Source of the DNA: Rouxiella chamberiensis
GTDB lineage: Bacteria > Pseudomonadota > Gammaproteobacteria > Enterobacterales > Enterobacteriaceae
Direction of reading: 5' to 3'
Assembly (NCBI RefSeq): GCF_026967475.1
Contig: NZ_CP114058.1
Span: 806,001 to 870,000 of the forward strand
DNA: 64,000 nt
The position numbers were made by a program, and so were the translations under genes. This document shows positions 18,128 through 27,813 of this stretch, piece after piece (within the stretch, counting starts at the first letter, position 1; the number at the start of each line of letters is the position of its first letter). The notes below the pieces were generated by a model. That model ran no database searches, had not been told where the DNA came from, and was given only the letters and a program-made list of their open reading frames with translations.

Positions 18128-19057
18128 ATGTTTTCTGCGGACAGTCTTAAGGGCATCAGCGTTTTTGTCAGCGTAGCGGATGCAGGCAGTTTCTCGGCGG
18201 CGGCCGACAAGCTCAAACTGACCAATTCGGCAGTCAGTAAAAACGTCGCCCGGCTTGAGGCGCGACTGGGCAAAAAACTGTTCACCCGCACCACGCGCAC
18301 ACTGGCACTGACCGAAGCAGGCGAGCGCTATTATCGTACCTGCGCCGCCGTGCTCGCCGAGCTGGAAGAAACCGAGCTGGCGCTGCTGACCGAAGACAAG
18401 GAGCCGCACGGCAGAGTGCGTATCGATCTACCGGCCTCTTATGGTCGACTGCATGTCTTGCCGCTGATTCTGGAATTCGCCAAACGCTATCCGCTGCTCG
18501 AACCGCACATCTCCTTTTCGGATCGCTTTGTTGACCCGATTCAGGAGGGCATCGATATCGTGGTGCGTATCGGAGGATCCGATGCATGGTCGGCAATGCT
18601 GGGCCACCGCTTCTTTGGCGCGCAGCGGCTTATCTTCTGCGCCTCGCCAAACTACCTTGCCAAACACGGTGCGCCGCAGCGGGCGGAGGATCTTCTGCAA
18701 CATCATTGCGTCAGTTATGGCGACACCGACGGGCGTATCAGTCCGTGGTATTTTACCGGTCGGCAGAAGGCGGACATCGAGCGGAGAACGATGCGCTCGC
18801 GCATTTCGGTCGGCGATGGCGAAGGGGAGATGCAGGCGGTGTTGCAGGATTACGGCATCGCGCAGTTGCCGTTGTGGCTGGTAAAGGAAAAACTGGATAG
18901 CGGCGAACTGGTGGAAGTGCTGCCCGAACTGGCAATGGATGGCCTGCCCATGAACGTGGTGTGGCTCAAAAGTCGTGAAGCCCAGCCTAAGGTTCGTGCG
19001 CTGCTGGACCTGCTTAATGAAAAACTTACGGCCTCCGGCACGGCTTTTTCCGGGTGA
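18128..19057 (+). CDS. LysR-family transcriptional regulator
   Basis: A 309-residue LTTR with the N-terminal winged HTH (residues 6-65, FVSVADAGSFSAAADKLKLTNSAVSKNVARLEARLG) and an effector-binding domain from about residue 92. A GGAGAGGC ribosome site precedes the ATG. It is divergent from the nemA-like gene and is most likely its regulator. The inducer is unknown; AaeR/DsdC-type annotations would be guesswork. Confidence 0.88.
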   Translation: MFSADSLKGISVFVSVADAGSFSAAADKLKLTNSAVSKNVARLEARLGKKLFTRTTRTLALTEAGERYYRTCAAVLAELEETELALLTEDKEPHGRVRIDLPASYGRLHVLPLILEFAKRYPLLEPHISFSDRFVDPIQEGIDIVVRIGGSDAWSAMLGHRFFGAQRLIFCASPNYLAKHGAPQRAEDLLQHHCVSYGDTDGRISPWYFTGRQKADIERRTMRSRISVGDGEGEMQAVLQDYGIAQLPLWLVKEKLDSGELVEVLPELAMDGLPMNVVWLKSREAQPKVRALLDLLNEKLTASGTAFSG

Positions 19058-19136
19058 TGCCTTTTAAAAAGGAGAATTTCTATTAAGCTTTGTCCACAGA
19101 GAGAATTTCCCACGGGTAAACGATAAGCGAATAATT

Positions 19137-19703
19137 ATGCTGCTGTTAATCAATGCTTTTATTATCCTGTTGACGGTTATCGCGATGGAAGTGATCGCAG
19201 CGTTGGCGCACAAATATATTATGCACAGTTGGGGCTGGGGCTGGCACCACTCGCACCACGAACCGCACGAGGGCGGGCTGGAGTTGAATGATCTCTATGC
19301 CGTGGTGTTTGCCGGCTTGGCAATCTTGCTGATTTATCTTGGAAGCGTGGGTTACTGGCCCTTACAGTGGATAGGCGCGGGTATGACGACCTACGGCGCA
19401 CTGTATTTTATCGTTCACGATGGGCTGGTGCATCAGCGCTGGCCGTTTCGTTATATTCCGCGCAAAGGTTATCTAAAACGGCTGTATATGGCCCATAAGC
19501 TGCACCACGCGGTGCGGGGCAAGGAAGACTGCGTGTCCTTTGGTTTCCTGTATGCGCCACCGCTGTCGAAGCTGCAAAAGACGCTGCGTCAGCGGCATAA
19601 AAATCCTTTAACGAGGACGCTGCCACAGATCGGGCGGACGTGGCGTCGAACTCGCCATCCGAGAAGTAAGCGCCACGCCTGCACCTGCCGCCAGCAGGGC
19701 TAA
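19137..19703 (+). CDS. crtZ: Beta-carotene 3-hydroxylase
   Basis: A 188-residue membrane di-iron hydroxylase converting beta-carotene to zeaxanthin. All His clusters of the CrtZ family are present: HKYIMH (residues 26-31), HHSHH, HDGLVH and HKLHH. Several hydrophobic segments flank them. The last 30 residues are Arg-rich and unconserved, and their codons overlap the end of crtB on the opposite strand by 96 bp. The convergent crtB/crtZ arrangement is the same as in Pantoea crt clusters. It lacks the operon promoter of crtE and must be transcribed from its own promoter upstream of 19137. Confidence 0.93.
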   Translation: MLLLINAFIILLTVIAMEVIAALAHKYIMHSWGWGWHHSHHEPHEGGLELNDLYAVVFAGLAILLIYLGSVGYWPLQWIGAGMTTYGALYFIVHDGLVHQRWPFRYIPRKGYLKRLYMAHKLHHAVRGKEDCVSFGFLYAPPLSKLQKTLRQRHKNPLTRTLPQIGRTWRRTRHPRSKRHACTCRQQG

Positions 19704-20531
19704 TTTTTCAGCCTTGCTGGTGCCCTGACGATTATCCCACGCTGACATGCCGGCCTTTTGCACCTTCACGCCAATTTCCCGATAAACGCCGCGCGCGGTG
19801 GCAATCGCCCAGGCCGAGCGCAGCGGTAAATCCTGCAATCCCGCTCTGGCAGACTGATAATACGGCTCGGCTTCTTCTATCAGGCGACCGGCGATGCGCG
19901 CCAACTGCCGCCGATGGGAAGGCAGGGCATAATTGCTTCTGTCCAGCCCCTCGTCGGCCAGCCATTGCAGCGGCACGTAGCAGCGATGAACCTGCGCATC
20001 TTCGACGATATCGCGGGCAATATTGGTCAGCTGGAACGCCAGACCCAAATCGCAGGCGCGGTCCAGCACCGCCTCGTCGCGCACGCCCATGACCTGCGCC
20101 ATCATCAATCCCACAACCCCGGCCACGTGGTAACAGTAACGCAACGTGTCGTTGAGCGTCTGGTAAGTCTCTTCGCGCACGTCCATCGCGTAGCCTTCGA
20201 GATGATCAAACGCCAGCCGTTCGCTGATTCCCTGCGTCAGCGCGACCTCCTGAAAAGCGGCAAAGGCGGGATCTTCCATTTTCTCCCCGGCAAAGGCGCG
20301 GCGCGTCGATTCACGCAGTTGCGCCAGCCGTTGCTCGGGGGTGTCGACAGGCGCGGGCGCGCTAAAGCCGAGCGTTTGTCCGTCGATGACATCGTCACAA
20401 TGACGACACCAGGCATAAAGCATCAACGCGCTGCGTCGCGTGTGGGTATCAAACAATTTTGATGCGGTAGCAAAACTCTTCGAGCCGACCGCCATCGTTT
20501 CCGTGGCGTGATTCAACAAGGGTTGATTCAT
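19608..20531 (-). CDS. crtB: Phytoene synthase
   Basis: A 307-residue squalene/phytoene-synthase fold enzyme that condenses two GGPP to phytoene. The first Asp-rich motif, YAWCRHCDDVIDG, lies near residue 40, and the second Asp-rich helix, LTNIARDIVEDA, near residue 168. The length fits Pantoea CrtB (309). Its ATG overlaps the crtI stop (ATGA), so it is translationally coupled. Last gene of the minus-strand crt operon. Confidence 0.95.
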   Translation of the reverse strand: MNQPLLNHATETMAVGSKSFATASKLFDTHTRRSALMLYAWCRHCDDVIDGQTLGFSAPAPVDTPEQRLAQLRESTRRAFAGEKMEDPAFAAFQEVALTQGISERLAFDHLEGYAMDVREETYQTLNDTLRYCYHVAGVVGLMMAQVMGVRDEAVLDRACDLGLAFQLTNIARDIVEDAQVHRCYVPLQWLADEGLDRSNYALPSHRRQLARIAGRLIEEAEPYYQSARAGLQDLPLRSAWAIATARGVYREIGVKVQKAGMSAWDNRQGTSKAEKLALLAAGAGVALTSRMASSTPRPPDLWQRPR

Positions 20532-22009
20532 GGGGTCAAATCCTCAAGCATCAGGCCCGCTGTGGCTTTCGCCGAGCCTATCACGCCCGGCACGCCTGCT
20601 CCGGGATGGGTGCCAGCGCCGACCAGATAGAGATTGTCAATCTGGTCGTCGCGGTTGTGCGGCCTGAACCAGGCGCTTTGGGTCAAAATGGGTTCGACGG
20701 AAAACGCAGAGCCGAGATGCGCGTCCAGCTCGTCGCGAAAATCAAACGGCGTAAACATGCGGTGCGTCACGAGCTGCTCGCGAAGCCCCGGCATGTAGCG
20801 CTCTTCGAGATAGGCAAAAATGCGGTCGCGCAGTCGCGGTCCTTCGACGTTCCAGTCGATATCGGCCGTGCCGAGATGCGGGACGGGGGCCAGCACGTAA
20901 TAGCTGCCGCCGCCTTCCGGCGCGAGCGAAGGGTCGGTGACACAGGGCGCATGCAGATACAGGGAGAAGTCGTCGGCCAGTTTGTCGCTGTTGAAAATTT
21001 CATTGATCAGCGCCTGATAGCGTGGTCCGAAGCAGACGGTATGGTGCGCCAGCTGACTGTGATGATGGTTAAGCCCGAAATACAGCACAAACAGCGAGTT
21101 ACTCATCCGTTTACGTTTGAGCGAAGTCGAGCGCGCCTTGCCGACGGGGTGATCGGCCAGCAATTTTTGATAGGTATTGACCACGTCGCCATTGGACGCC
21201 ACGGCGGGCGTCGGCAACCGGCGTCCGTCTTCAAGCTGCACGGCGATGATTTTATCACCCGCCGTTTCGAGTTTGCCGACTTTGGCATTCAGCTCAATCT
21301 TGCCGCCCAGATCTTCAAACAGTTTTACCATGCCCTGCACCAGCGCACCGGTGCCGCCGCGTGGGAACCACACGCCCCATTCGCGCTCAAGGGCATGAAT
21401 CAACGTATAAATCGACGAGGTGGCAAACGGATTGCCGCCGACCAGCAGCGAGTGGAAGGAGAATGCCTGACGCAGATGATCTTCTTCTATAAAGGAAGCC
21501 ACCATGCTGTAAACGCTGCGCCAAGCCTGCAAACGGGCCAGTTGCGGACCGGCTTTGAGCATGTCGCGAAAGGAGAGAAACGGCACGGTGCCGAGTTTGA
21601 GATAACCCTCTTTGAACACCGCCTGCGAATAGCGCAGGAATTTGCGATACCCTTCGACGTCACGCGGATTAAAGCGGGTAATCTGCGCCTCGAGTCTGGC
21701 CTGATCGTTGTCGTAATCCAGCACTTTTCCGTCTTCCCAGCACAACCGATAAAACGGCGTGACGGGCATCAGCTCGACATAGTCCTCAAGGCGTTTACCA
21801 CTCAAGGCGAACAGCTCCTCGATAGCCGAAGGATCGGTGATAACCGTGGGACCCGCATCGAAAGTAAATCCTTGTTCCTGGTACACATAAGCGCGACCGC
21901 CGGGCTTGTCGCGGCCTTCGAGCAACAGCGTCGGGATCCCTGCCGACTGCAGGCGAATCGCCAACGCCAGACCGCCAAAACCGGCACCAATTACAATCGT
22001 TCTGTCCAT
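20528..22009 (-). CDS. crtI: Phytoene desaturase (lycopene-forming)
   Basis: A 493-residue FAD enzyme. The dinucleotide-binding motif VIGAGFGGLALAIRLQ is at residues 5-20, and the bacterial CrtI signature near the C terminus (LYLVGAGTHPGAGVPGVIGS) is at about residues 465-484. It carries out four desaturations from phytoene to lycopene at the membrane. The start ATG overlaps the restored crtY stop by one base (TAATG) and the stop overlaps crtB by four. Confidence 0.95.
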   Translation of the reverse strand: MDRTIVIGAGFGGLALAIRLQSAGIPTLLLEGRDKPGGRAYVYQEQGFTFDAGPTVITDPSAIEELFALSGKRLEDYVELMPVTPFYRLCWEDGKVLDYDNDQARLEAQITRFNPRDVEGYRKFLRYSQAVFKEGYLKLGTVPFLSFRDMLKAGPQLARLQAWRSVYSMVASFIEEDHLRQAFSFHSLLVGGNPFATSSIYTLIHALEREWGVWFPRGGTGALVQGMVKLFEDLGGKIELNAKVGKLETAGDKIIAVQLEDGRRLPTPAVASNGDVVNTYQKLLADHPVGKARSTSLKRKRMSNSLFVLYFGLNHHHSQLAHHTVCFGPRYQALINEIFNSDKLADDFSLYLHAPCVTDPSLAPEGGGSYYVLAPVPHLGTADIDWNVEGPRLRDRIFAYLEERYMPGLREQLVTHRMFTPFDFRDELDAHLGSAFSVEPILTQSAWFRPHNRDDQIDNLYLVGAGTHPGAGVPGVIGSAKATAGLMLEDLTP

Positions 22010-23171
22010 TAAAAGTCTCGCAGTCTGGGAGTTTTTTCAGCACGGCCTGCACGGCTTCACCGACCGGAACCGGCGGTTTTCCCGTGAGGATCCGCGCCAT
22101 ATCAATCACGGTAGGTTGTCCGGCATAGAAACGCGCTATCAGCCCGTCACTCAGCCGGTAAAAACGTTGCATCACCCGCCAGCGCCTGTCCGGTGGTCCG
22201 GCCAGAAACAGCATGCGGTTGAGCATTCTGAAAAATCGCTGTTGCCGCCAGGCTTTCCGGGCGAAGCGGCGAATCACCCCGGAAAGCTCGGCGCTGTCGA
22301 GCGAGGGCTGGCGTGCAAGCCGATCGGCCAGTCGAACCGCCAGCGGCAGGGAATAGCCCGTGGTCGGATGAAACAGCCCGGCGCGTAACCCGCTGCACGG
22401 CTGGTCGCCCCTCTGCCGCCAGAAGGCCGCGTTGTCGCCCGCAAGGGTGATGGGTAGATTACCCTGTTCCTCGCGCTGCAGGACGTCGAGCTGCCAGCCT
22501 TTCGCCTGCGCATACTCGGCGATACGCGCCCGTGCTGCTTCGGCGTCCAGCGCGTCGCCATCAATATAATGGGTATCCTCAATCAGCAAGACATCGGGCG
22601 TGAGCGGCAGGGTATAGACGAAGCGGTAGCCAGCCAGCTGATCGACCGTGGCATCCATCAGAATCGGACGCGTCAAGCCATGCGGTGATTTTAGTTGCCA
22701 CTGCTGGCCGACAAAAGCCTGACTGCCGATTTTCAGATTATCGCCAGACTGATAGCCACGGCCGTCAATCACCGCCGGGGCGTCAAAGCTTCGCCCATCG
22801 GCGAGTTGCACGCTGTGCTCCGTGAAACGGGTAACGGGGCAGTGGGTGAGAAGATTGTCACCGAGCGTCTGGTACATCACTTCGGCGAAACGTTCGGAAG
22901 TTACGGTCAGGTAACCGCCTGGCAAGGTGCGCGACAGGTCGGGGAACTGCACATCGTAGCCGTCCCAGCGGTGGGCAACGAAAGGGGCTATCCAGTCGTG
23001 TTGTTCGGCGGTGAGATCACCCTGATGAAAAGACCAGGTGTGATTGCCGCCGGGCTGTGCCTCGCTTTCAAGCATCAGAATCTGCAGGTCAGGACGCAGC
23101 AACTTGAGCCGTCGGGCGATAAGCCCGTTGGCCAGTCCGCCGCCGAGAAGAATCAGGTCGAACGACTTCAC
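22009..23171 (-). CDS. crtY: Lycopene beta-cyclase, frameshifted at its 3' end
   Basis: A CrtY-type flavoprotein cyclase: FDLILLGGGLANGLIARRL at residues 4-22 (dinucleotide fold), then PGGNHTWSFH and VIDGRGYQ, as in lycopene cyclases. The start is a GTG at 23171 that overlaps the crtX stop (GTGA). As written, the frame runs 214 bp into crtI (to 21795, 458 residues), with no conservation in the extension. Adding one base to the T run at 22032-22037 gives a stop at 22009 in a TAATG overlap with crtI and 1164 nt, or 387 residues, the normal CrtY size. It turns lycopene into beta-carotene. I take the break as a homopolymer error. Confidence 0.85.
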
Positions 23172-24445
23172 GACGCGGCTCGAACAGGGTCGGATTTCTC
23201 GTGGCCCAGCGTCTGCTCGACAATGCTGGCAGCACGCGTGACGCCGCCCGCCTGAAGCAGAGTCTGTTGCATGCCGACAAGGCGCTGTCGATAGCTGGGT
23301 TCATTAAGCAGAAGATCCAGGTTTTGCGCCAGCGTGTCGCTGCTGCAAAAGCGCGAGACTTTGCGACCGATTCCGCTCCACACTACGCGCGAGGCGACGC
23401 CGGGCTGGTCGAAGGCGAGTGGCATCGCGAGAATCGGCGTGGCGTGAGTGATGGCGTCGGCAACGGTATTGAGTCCGCCGTGGGTAATGACCGCCTGCGC
23501 CTGTTGCAGCACGGCATTCTGGTCGGCGAAGTCGGTGACCCACTGCGCCCCTGCGCCACGCAGTTGCTCGGCTTGCGTCTCATCCAGCCCGCCGCAGTGG
23601 GCAATCAGCAGTTGCAGGTCGAGACTCTGGCAGGCGCGCGCGATGGTTTTAAAGTTCTTGAATCTGTGGCCTTGCAGCGTGCCCAGCGAGGCGAAAATAA
23701 ACGGCTTGTCGGGGTTCACGGACCAGCGCTCGGCAGAGGATTGCACAGGATTGCGCAGCGGCCCGACGGAATAAAAGCGGTCCTGAACGTCATGACGCGG
23801 GAAATCCAGTGACGGAATAGTCTGGCTAATCTGGGCCAGAGGTGAAAGACATTCGTGCAAGCCGTGACGCGGCGAGAGGCCAAACGCTTGCGCGTGGCGG
23901 GCAATCACGCGGTTATGGCGGCGCATCATCCAGTCGTAAACCTGCTGGCTCGAGCTATAAAGTTTGTGGGCGCGCTCGTCGTCGGCATACTCGAAGGGCA
24001 TAACGGGCAACGGCAGGCCCGGCTCGCGATTGACCGGCAGCGCGCAGGCCACCGAGACAAACGGAATGCCGAGCGCCTCGGCAACCAGTCCACCGGCCGG
24101 TTCCATCTGGTCGACAATCAGCCCGTCAACCGCGAGGTGTTCGAGCGCGGCGGGCAGTTCGTTGCACAGCATATCCGTGGTGCGCGCCATGTCGTCAATC
24201 AGGCCGAGAATCGATAACCCGCCCGGTCTGGACGCCAGTTTGAGAGTGTGGGCGAGCGACCCCGCAGGATGCGTGGTTTCGCCGACCGCGAATCTGGCAA
24301 TGTCAGGCTCGCGCAGCAGATCTAGCGCCTCGGCCTGCTGGATAAAGGTTATCGTGTGACCTCGGGCAATCAGTTCGCGCGACAGGGCTTCGAGCGCCCG
24401 CAGGTGGCTGAAAAGAGGCGGGGCAATCACGGCGAAATGGCTCAT
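23168..24445 (-). CDS. crtX: Zeaxanthin glucosyltransferase
   Basis: A 425-residue GT1-family glycosyltransferase, started at the ATG at 24445 ([21 protein letters not shown]), which overlaps the idi stop by four bases. The C-terminal nucleotide-sugar motif is [19 protein letters not shown] near residue 330. CrtX adds glucose from UDP-glucose to zeaxanthin hydroxyls, giving polar membrane carotenoids. Its length is close to Pantoea CrtX (about 431). Confidence 0.93.
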   Translation of the reverse strand: MSHFAVIAPPLFSHLRALEALSRELIARGHTITFIQQAEALDLLREPDIARFAVGETTHPAGSLAHTLKLASRPGGLSILGLIDDMARTTDMLCNELPAALEHLAVDGLIVDQMEPAGGLVAEALGIPFVSVACALPVNREPGLPLPVMPFEYADDERAHKLYSSSQQVYDWMMRRHNRVIARHAQAFGLSPRHGLHECLSPLAQISQTIPSLDFPRHDVQDRFYSVGPLRNPVQSSAERWSVNPDKPFIFASLGTLQGHRFKNFKTIARACQSLDLQLLIAHCGGLDETQAEQLRGAGAQWVTDFADQNAVLQQAQAVITHGGLNTVADAITHATPILAMPLAFDQPGVASRVVWSGIGRKVSRFCSSDTLAQNLDLLLNEPSYRQRLVGMQQTLLQAGGVTRAASIVEQTLGHEKSDPVRAAS

Positions 24446-25485
24446 GATGTGCCTCCGACCGGATAAAGCGGAGCGCGGCGAAGCGCGTGCAGGTCGGCGC
24501 TGCCGGTGCAGAAGCACGCGACTTTCAACTGCATGATTAGGGTCTGGAAATAGTCGATGGCTGCGTCGTCCGAGGCATTCGCGCTCGGAAGAATGGCGGC
24601 GGCAAGGCCCACCAGATCTGCGCCGAGCGCAATGGCCTTGGCGATATCGATGCCGTCGCGAATGCCGCCGGAGGCAATCAGCGGCATCGTCGGCAGTGCT
24701 TCGTGAATGCCGCTCAGGGCTTCGGCCGTGGGAATGCCCCAGTCGGCAAAGGCCATCGCCACGGCGCGCTGTTGTGGATTGCGTGCGCGCTCTCCCTCTA
24801 CAGCGGCCCAGCTGGTGCCACCTGCGCCTGCGACGTCAATCATCGCCACGCCCGCGTCGGCAAGATGTCGCGCTACGCTCGGCGAAATCCCTGCGCCCAC
24901 TTCCTTGATAACGATAGGCACCGCGAGCGTTGTCGCCAACTGACCCAGCGCCGCGAGAATGCCGCGCCAATCGCGATCACCGCCTATCTGCACCACTTCC
25001 TGAAGAGGGTTGAGATGAACGATCAGGGCATCCGCGTCAATCATCTCGACTGCCCGGCGGGCGTAGTCCAGCCCATTGCGGCCCACAATCTGCGCCGCGC
25101 CAAGATTGGCAAGCAGCGGAATATCGGGGGCAATCTCGCGCAGCGAGCCGTTAAGGCCGTAATTGACGTCGCTTTCCAGCGCCACGCGCTGTGATCCTAC
25201 GCCCATCGCCAGCCCCAATGTCTGGGCGGCAGTCGCGAGATGCCGGTTGATGGCCTGGGCCCGACGTGCACCGCCCGTCATCGAGCTGATGAGGATCGGG
25301 GCATTCAGAGGGCGACCAAAGAGGGAAGTACGTAAATCGATGCTGTCGAAGTCCAGCTCGGGCAGGGCGCAGTGTTCGAAACGCCAGCGTTCAAATCCCG
25401 TGGCAACCTTGCTTCTGGCGCGATCGGGATTGAGTACGATATCCAGATGATCATTCTTGCGTTGAACCAGTTCCGCGTCCTTCAT
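24442..25485 (-). CDS. idi: Type 2 isopentenyl-diphosphate delta-isomerase (FMN)
   Basis: A 347-residue enzyme read from the ATG at 25485 ([18 protein letters not shown]), which has a GGAGA ribosome site; a longer in-frame start would overlap crtE. Type 2 IDI motifs are the RKNDH substrate loop, ISSMTGGA near residue 70, MGVGSQR near residue 97, LNPLQE and IASGGIRDG near residue 282. It interconverts IPP and DMAPP, feeding crtE. An idi gene between crtE and crtX is characteristic of the Pantoea agglomerans type of crt cluster. Confidence 0.94.
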   Translation of the reverse strand: MKDAELVQRKNDHLDIVLNPDRARSKVATGFERWRFEHCALPELDFDSIDLRTSLFGRPLNAPILISSMTGGARRAQAINRHLATAAQTLGLAMGVGSQRVALESDVNYGLNGSLREIAPDIPLLANLGAAQIVGRNGLDYARRAVEMIDADALIVHLNPLQEVVQIGGDRDWRGILAALGQLATTLAVPIVIKEVGAGISPSVARHLADAGVAMIDVAGAGGTSWAAVEGERARNPQQRAVAMAFADWGIPTAEALSGIHEALPTMPLIASGGIRDGIDIAKAIALGADLVGLAAAILPSANASDDAAIDYFQTLIMQLKVACFCTGSADLHALRRAPLYPVGGTS

Positions 25486-25525
25486 TGACTCTCCGTTGAA
25501 AAAATCCTGTCGGTTTAAGCAGCAG

Positions 25526-26431
25526 TTAACCGAACGCGGCGAGTTGCTGATTGAACCAGGTGTGCATAAAGCGGCGGGTGGCCAGACCCTGCTTGCAGAC
25601 AAAAGCGAAATGCTGGTCGGCGCTGTGCAAATGCTGGCGCAGACGTTGATGAACTTCTTCGCTGCCGAGCAAGGCAACCAGCGTTGATTTACCGTCGTCC
25701 TGATTCATGTCTTTGCCGGTGCCGCTGTGGCAGTCGGCAAGATCATCCAGTAGCTGAAAGGCCTGACCTAAATCTTGCGCAAAACAGCGCAATTTTTCAC
25801 GCACGGCGGGCGAGGCGTCGGCTGCCAGCGCGGCCATTTGCAGTGTGGCATCGAACAGCATGCTGGTTTTGAGATCATTGGTTCTGGCAATGGCTTCGGT
25901 GCTGCGACAGGCCGGGCCTTCACTCAAATCCTGATACTGGCCTTTCACCAGTCCCTGCAAGCCCACGGCGGTGGAAAGTTCAACCACGGCCTGTGCCCGA
26001 TTGGCACCGGAAAGCCCTTCCGCCGAGGCGACAATCCCGAATGCACTGCTCAATAGCGCAACGGAGGACAAGATAGCCACGTCTTCGCCAAACTGACGGT
26101 GAATGGTCGGCCTGCCGCGGCGGAGCAAGGCGTCATCCATGCAGGGCATATCGTCGAGCATCAACGAGGCGGCATGGATCATCTCGACCGCGCAGGCGAG
26201 GTCGAGCAGCCCGGCGTGATTTTTGTCACAGCCGAGATCCTGGGCAGCCAACAACAGCAGAAGCGGACGAATGCGTTTACCGGGGGTCAGCGTACCTTCA
26301 CGCATCGCCGCGCTCACTCGATCCCGCTCACTTCCGGCCGGCAGCAGCTGGTCAAGGCGAGTATTCACTGCCTCGCGCAGTGCCAGCAGCTCGGTTTCCT
26401 GATTAAGGGATTTTTCTGCAAAGACTGTCAT
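25526..26431 (-). CDS. crtE: Geranylgeranyl diphosphate synthase
   Basis: A 302-residue prenyltransferase, read from the ATG at 26431 (MTVFAEKSL). The first aspartate-rich motif [18 protein letters not shown] is near residue 88 and the second ([15 protein letters not shown]) near residue 225. It extends FPP or DMAPP with IPP to GGPP, the carotenoid precursor. First gene of the crtE-idi-crtX-crtY-crtI-crtB operon; the 40-bp gap to idi and the overlaps beyond suggest one transcript. Confidence 0.94.
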   Translation of the reverse strand: MTVFAEKSLNQETELLALREAVNTRLDQLLPAGSERDRVSAAMREGTLTPGKRIRPLLLLLAAQDLGCDKNHAGLLDLACAVEMIHAASLMLDDMPCMDDALLRRGRPTIHRQFGEDVAILSSVALLSSAFGIVASAEGLSGANRAQAVVELSTAVGLQGLVKGQYQDLSEGPACRSTEAIARTNDLKTSMLFDATLQMAALAADASPAVREKLRCFAQDLGQAFQLLDDLADCHSGTGKDMNQDDGKSTLVALLGSEEVHQRLRQHLHSADQHFAFVCKQGLATRRFMHTWFNQQLAAFG

Positions 26432-26623
26432 GGTCACTCTTAATGGCAATATTAAGGGGATTTCAGCCTGCAATCCGCAGGTCATCAGGCCGAAAAGCGT
26501 TTGTTCCTTATTGATAAGGCTAGATTAATATGGAAAATTTGCCTGTTACCCCGCCAAAAAATAGGTATTTATCACTAAAACGTTAACTGGCAGAACAAAA
26601 TTTCTCCTGAAGGCTTGCCGCAC

Positions 26624-27177
26624 TCACTGAAGAAGCCTATGCAGCAGGTCTGTGACGTGGCGAATCTCCGCGGGCGTCAATGCGCCGTCTTTGGCGAACT
26701 GCACGTGACCCTGCCGGTCGAGCACCACTACTGCCGAGCCTTCCTTGCGCAGGTGCCAGGCTTTGGCGGCCGCGCCGTCATCGTCGACGATAAACTGCGA
26801 CCACGGGGATTCCGCCTTGCTGGACTGCAGGCTGGCACGCACAAACATCGCGCTGCCCGGAATGGCGTCGTCGGTGTTGACAATCAGGGTGGTTTGATAA
26901 CCCTCGCGGGGCAGGTGGGCGGCTTGCAGCGCGTCGGTCAGCGGCGCATTCTCCTTTTTGGCAGCCATGCGTCCGGCCAGATGCAGCAGCACGCGCACCT
27001 TGCCGCCGAGTCGGACGCTGCTCCACGGCTGATACACCGCGTTGCCCTGTTCAATCAGCAGTTCGCCCCTGTTCATCACGCTGACCACCGGCACCGGTTG
27101 GCCGACCACAAAGTCATGGGCCGAAGCCCCCAGGCGAGCAATAATCCCGTCAACAATACAAGCGGACGCACCGACAT
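26624..27177 (-). CDS. ytfJ: YtfJ-family periplasmic protein, frameshifted in the signal peptide
   Basis: The mature part (VVGQPVPVVSVMNRGELLIEQG... to the stop at 26624) matches E. coli YtfJ along its length: GKVRVLLHLAGR, TTLIVNTDDAIPGSAMFVR, PWSQFIVDDDG, FAKDGALTPAEI. As written it starts only at a GTG at 27109. The ATG at 27177 begins MSVRPLVLLTGLLLAWG, a signal peptide in another frame. Adding one base in the C run at 27127-27131 joins them as ..AWGASAHDFVVGQ.. and yields 555 nt, 184 residues, exactly the E. coli length. It has a thioredoxin-like fold and unknown function. Transcribed in the same direction as crtE, 192 bp downstream of which the crt operon starts. Confidence 0.85.
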
Positions 27178-27412
27178 GCCTTTCTCCCTCCAGCCATTCA
27201 AGATGTTTTCAGGCTAGCTTATCTGTGGGTATTTACCCAGCCAAGCGACTGATATCGAGAGAGGAAAAGGGTTAACTTGTGTTCGAACGCGCACGCCGTG
27301 AGAAAAAACGGGTTATCCGCTGCTAGACTCACAGACTGAGCGCGTTTTTTTGGTGTTGTTTGCACCCTCATTTTTTACGCGATAACTTTTCTCAAAAATA
27401 CAGGAACACTGA

Positions 27413-27790
27413 ATGGCCCAGGATTCGGAATTTGAAACAGACGGCGTCAAGGCGACGGTACTTAATCAAAGCGGCAGTGCGTGGAACGGAAAAGGCTACG
27501 GGCGTTATCCCGAGGGCAAACCGCTTATCACCACCATGAAACTCAGCTTCGAACCGCACACTACGCTGCCGTGGCACACGCATCCGATGCCGAGCAGCTC
27601 GTATGTGCTTTCCGGCACCTTGACGGTGGAAGACAAAGAGACGGGCAGAACCCATGTGGTCAAGGCGGGGGAAGCATTCAACGAATCGATGGACGAGGTG
27701 CATCGGGGTTATACCACGGACGAACCGGTTGAATTGCTCATTACTTATGCCGGTGTCGAGGGGCAGGATCTTTCCGAGGCGGCGGAGTAG
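27413..27790 (+). CDS. Small cupin-domain protein
   Basis: A 125-residue single-domain cupin. Motif 1 is PWHTHPMPSSSYVLSGTL near residue 53 (two His plus a following Glu-poor loop) and motif 2 is the KAGEAFNESMDEVHRGY segment near residue 84. It is probably a metal-binding sugar or small-molecule cupin; function unknown. No signal peptide by inspection. It lies alone, convergent with the solute-binding protein, with a GC-rich hairpin (27779-27801) across its stop codon. Confidence 0.75.
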   Translation: MAQDSEFETDGVKATVLNQSGSAWNGKGYGRYPEGKPLITTMKLSFEPHTTLPWHTHPMPSSSYVLSGTLTVEDKETGRTHVVKAGEAFNESMDEVHRGYTTDEPVELLITYAGVEGQDLSEAAE

Positions 27791-27813
27791 ATTTCCGCCG
27801 CGCATCGTCAAAG

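Noticed and set aside
20606..22012. A 468-residue plus-strand frame opposite crtI
   Set aside because: Antisense shadow in GC-rich DNA; crtI is conserved over its full length.
27779..27801. Terminator after the small cupin
   Set aside because: An 8-bp GC-rich hairpin spans the stop codon, but no T run follows on either strand.
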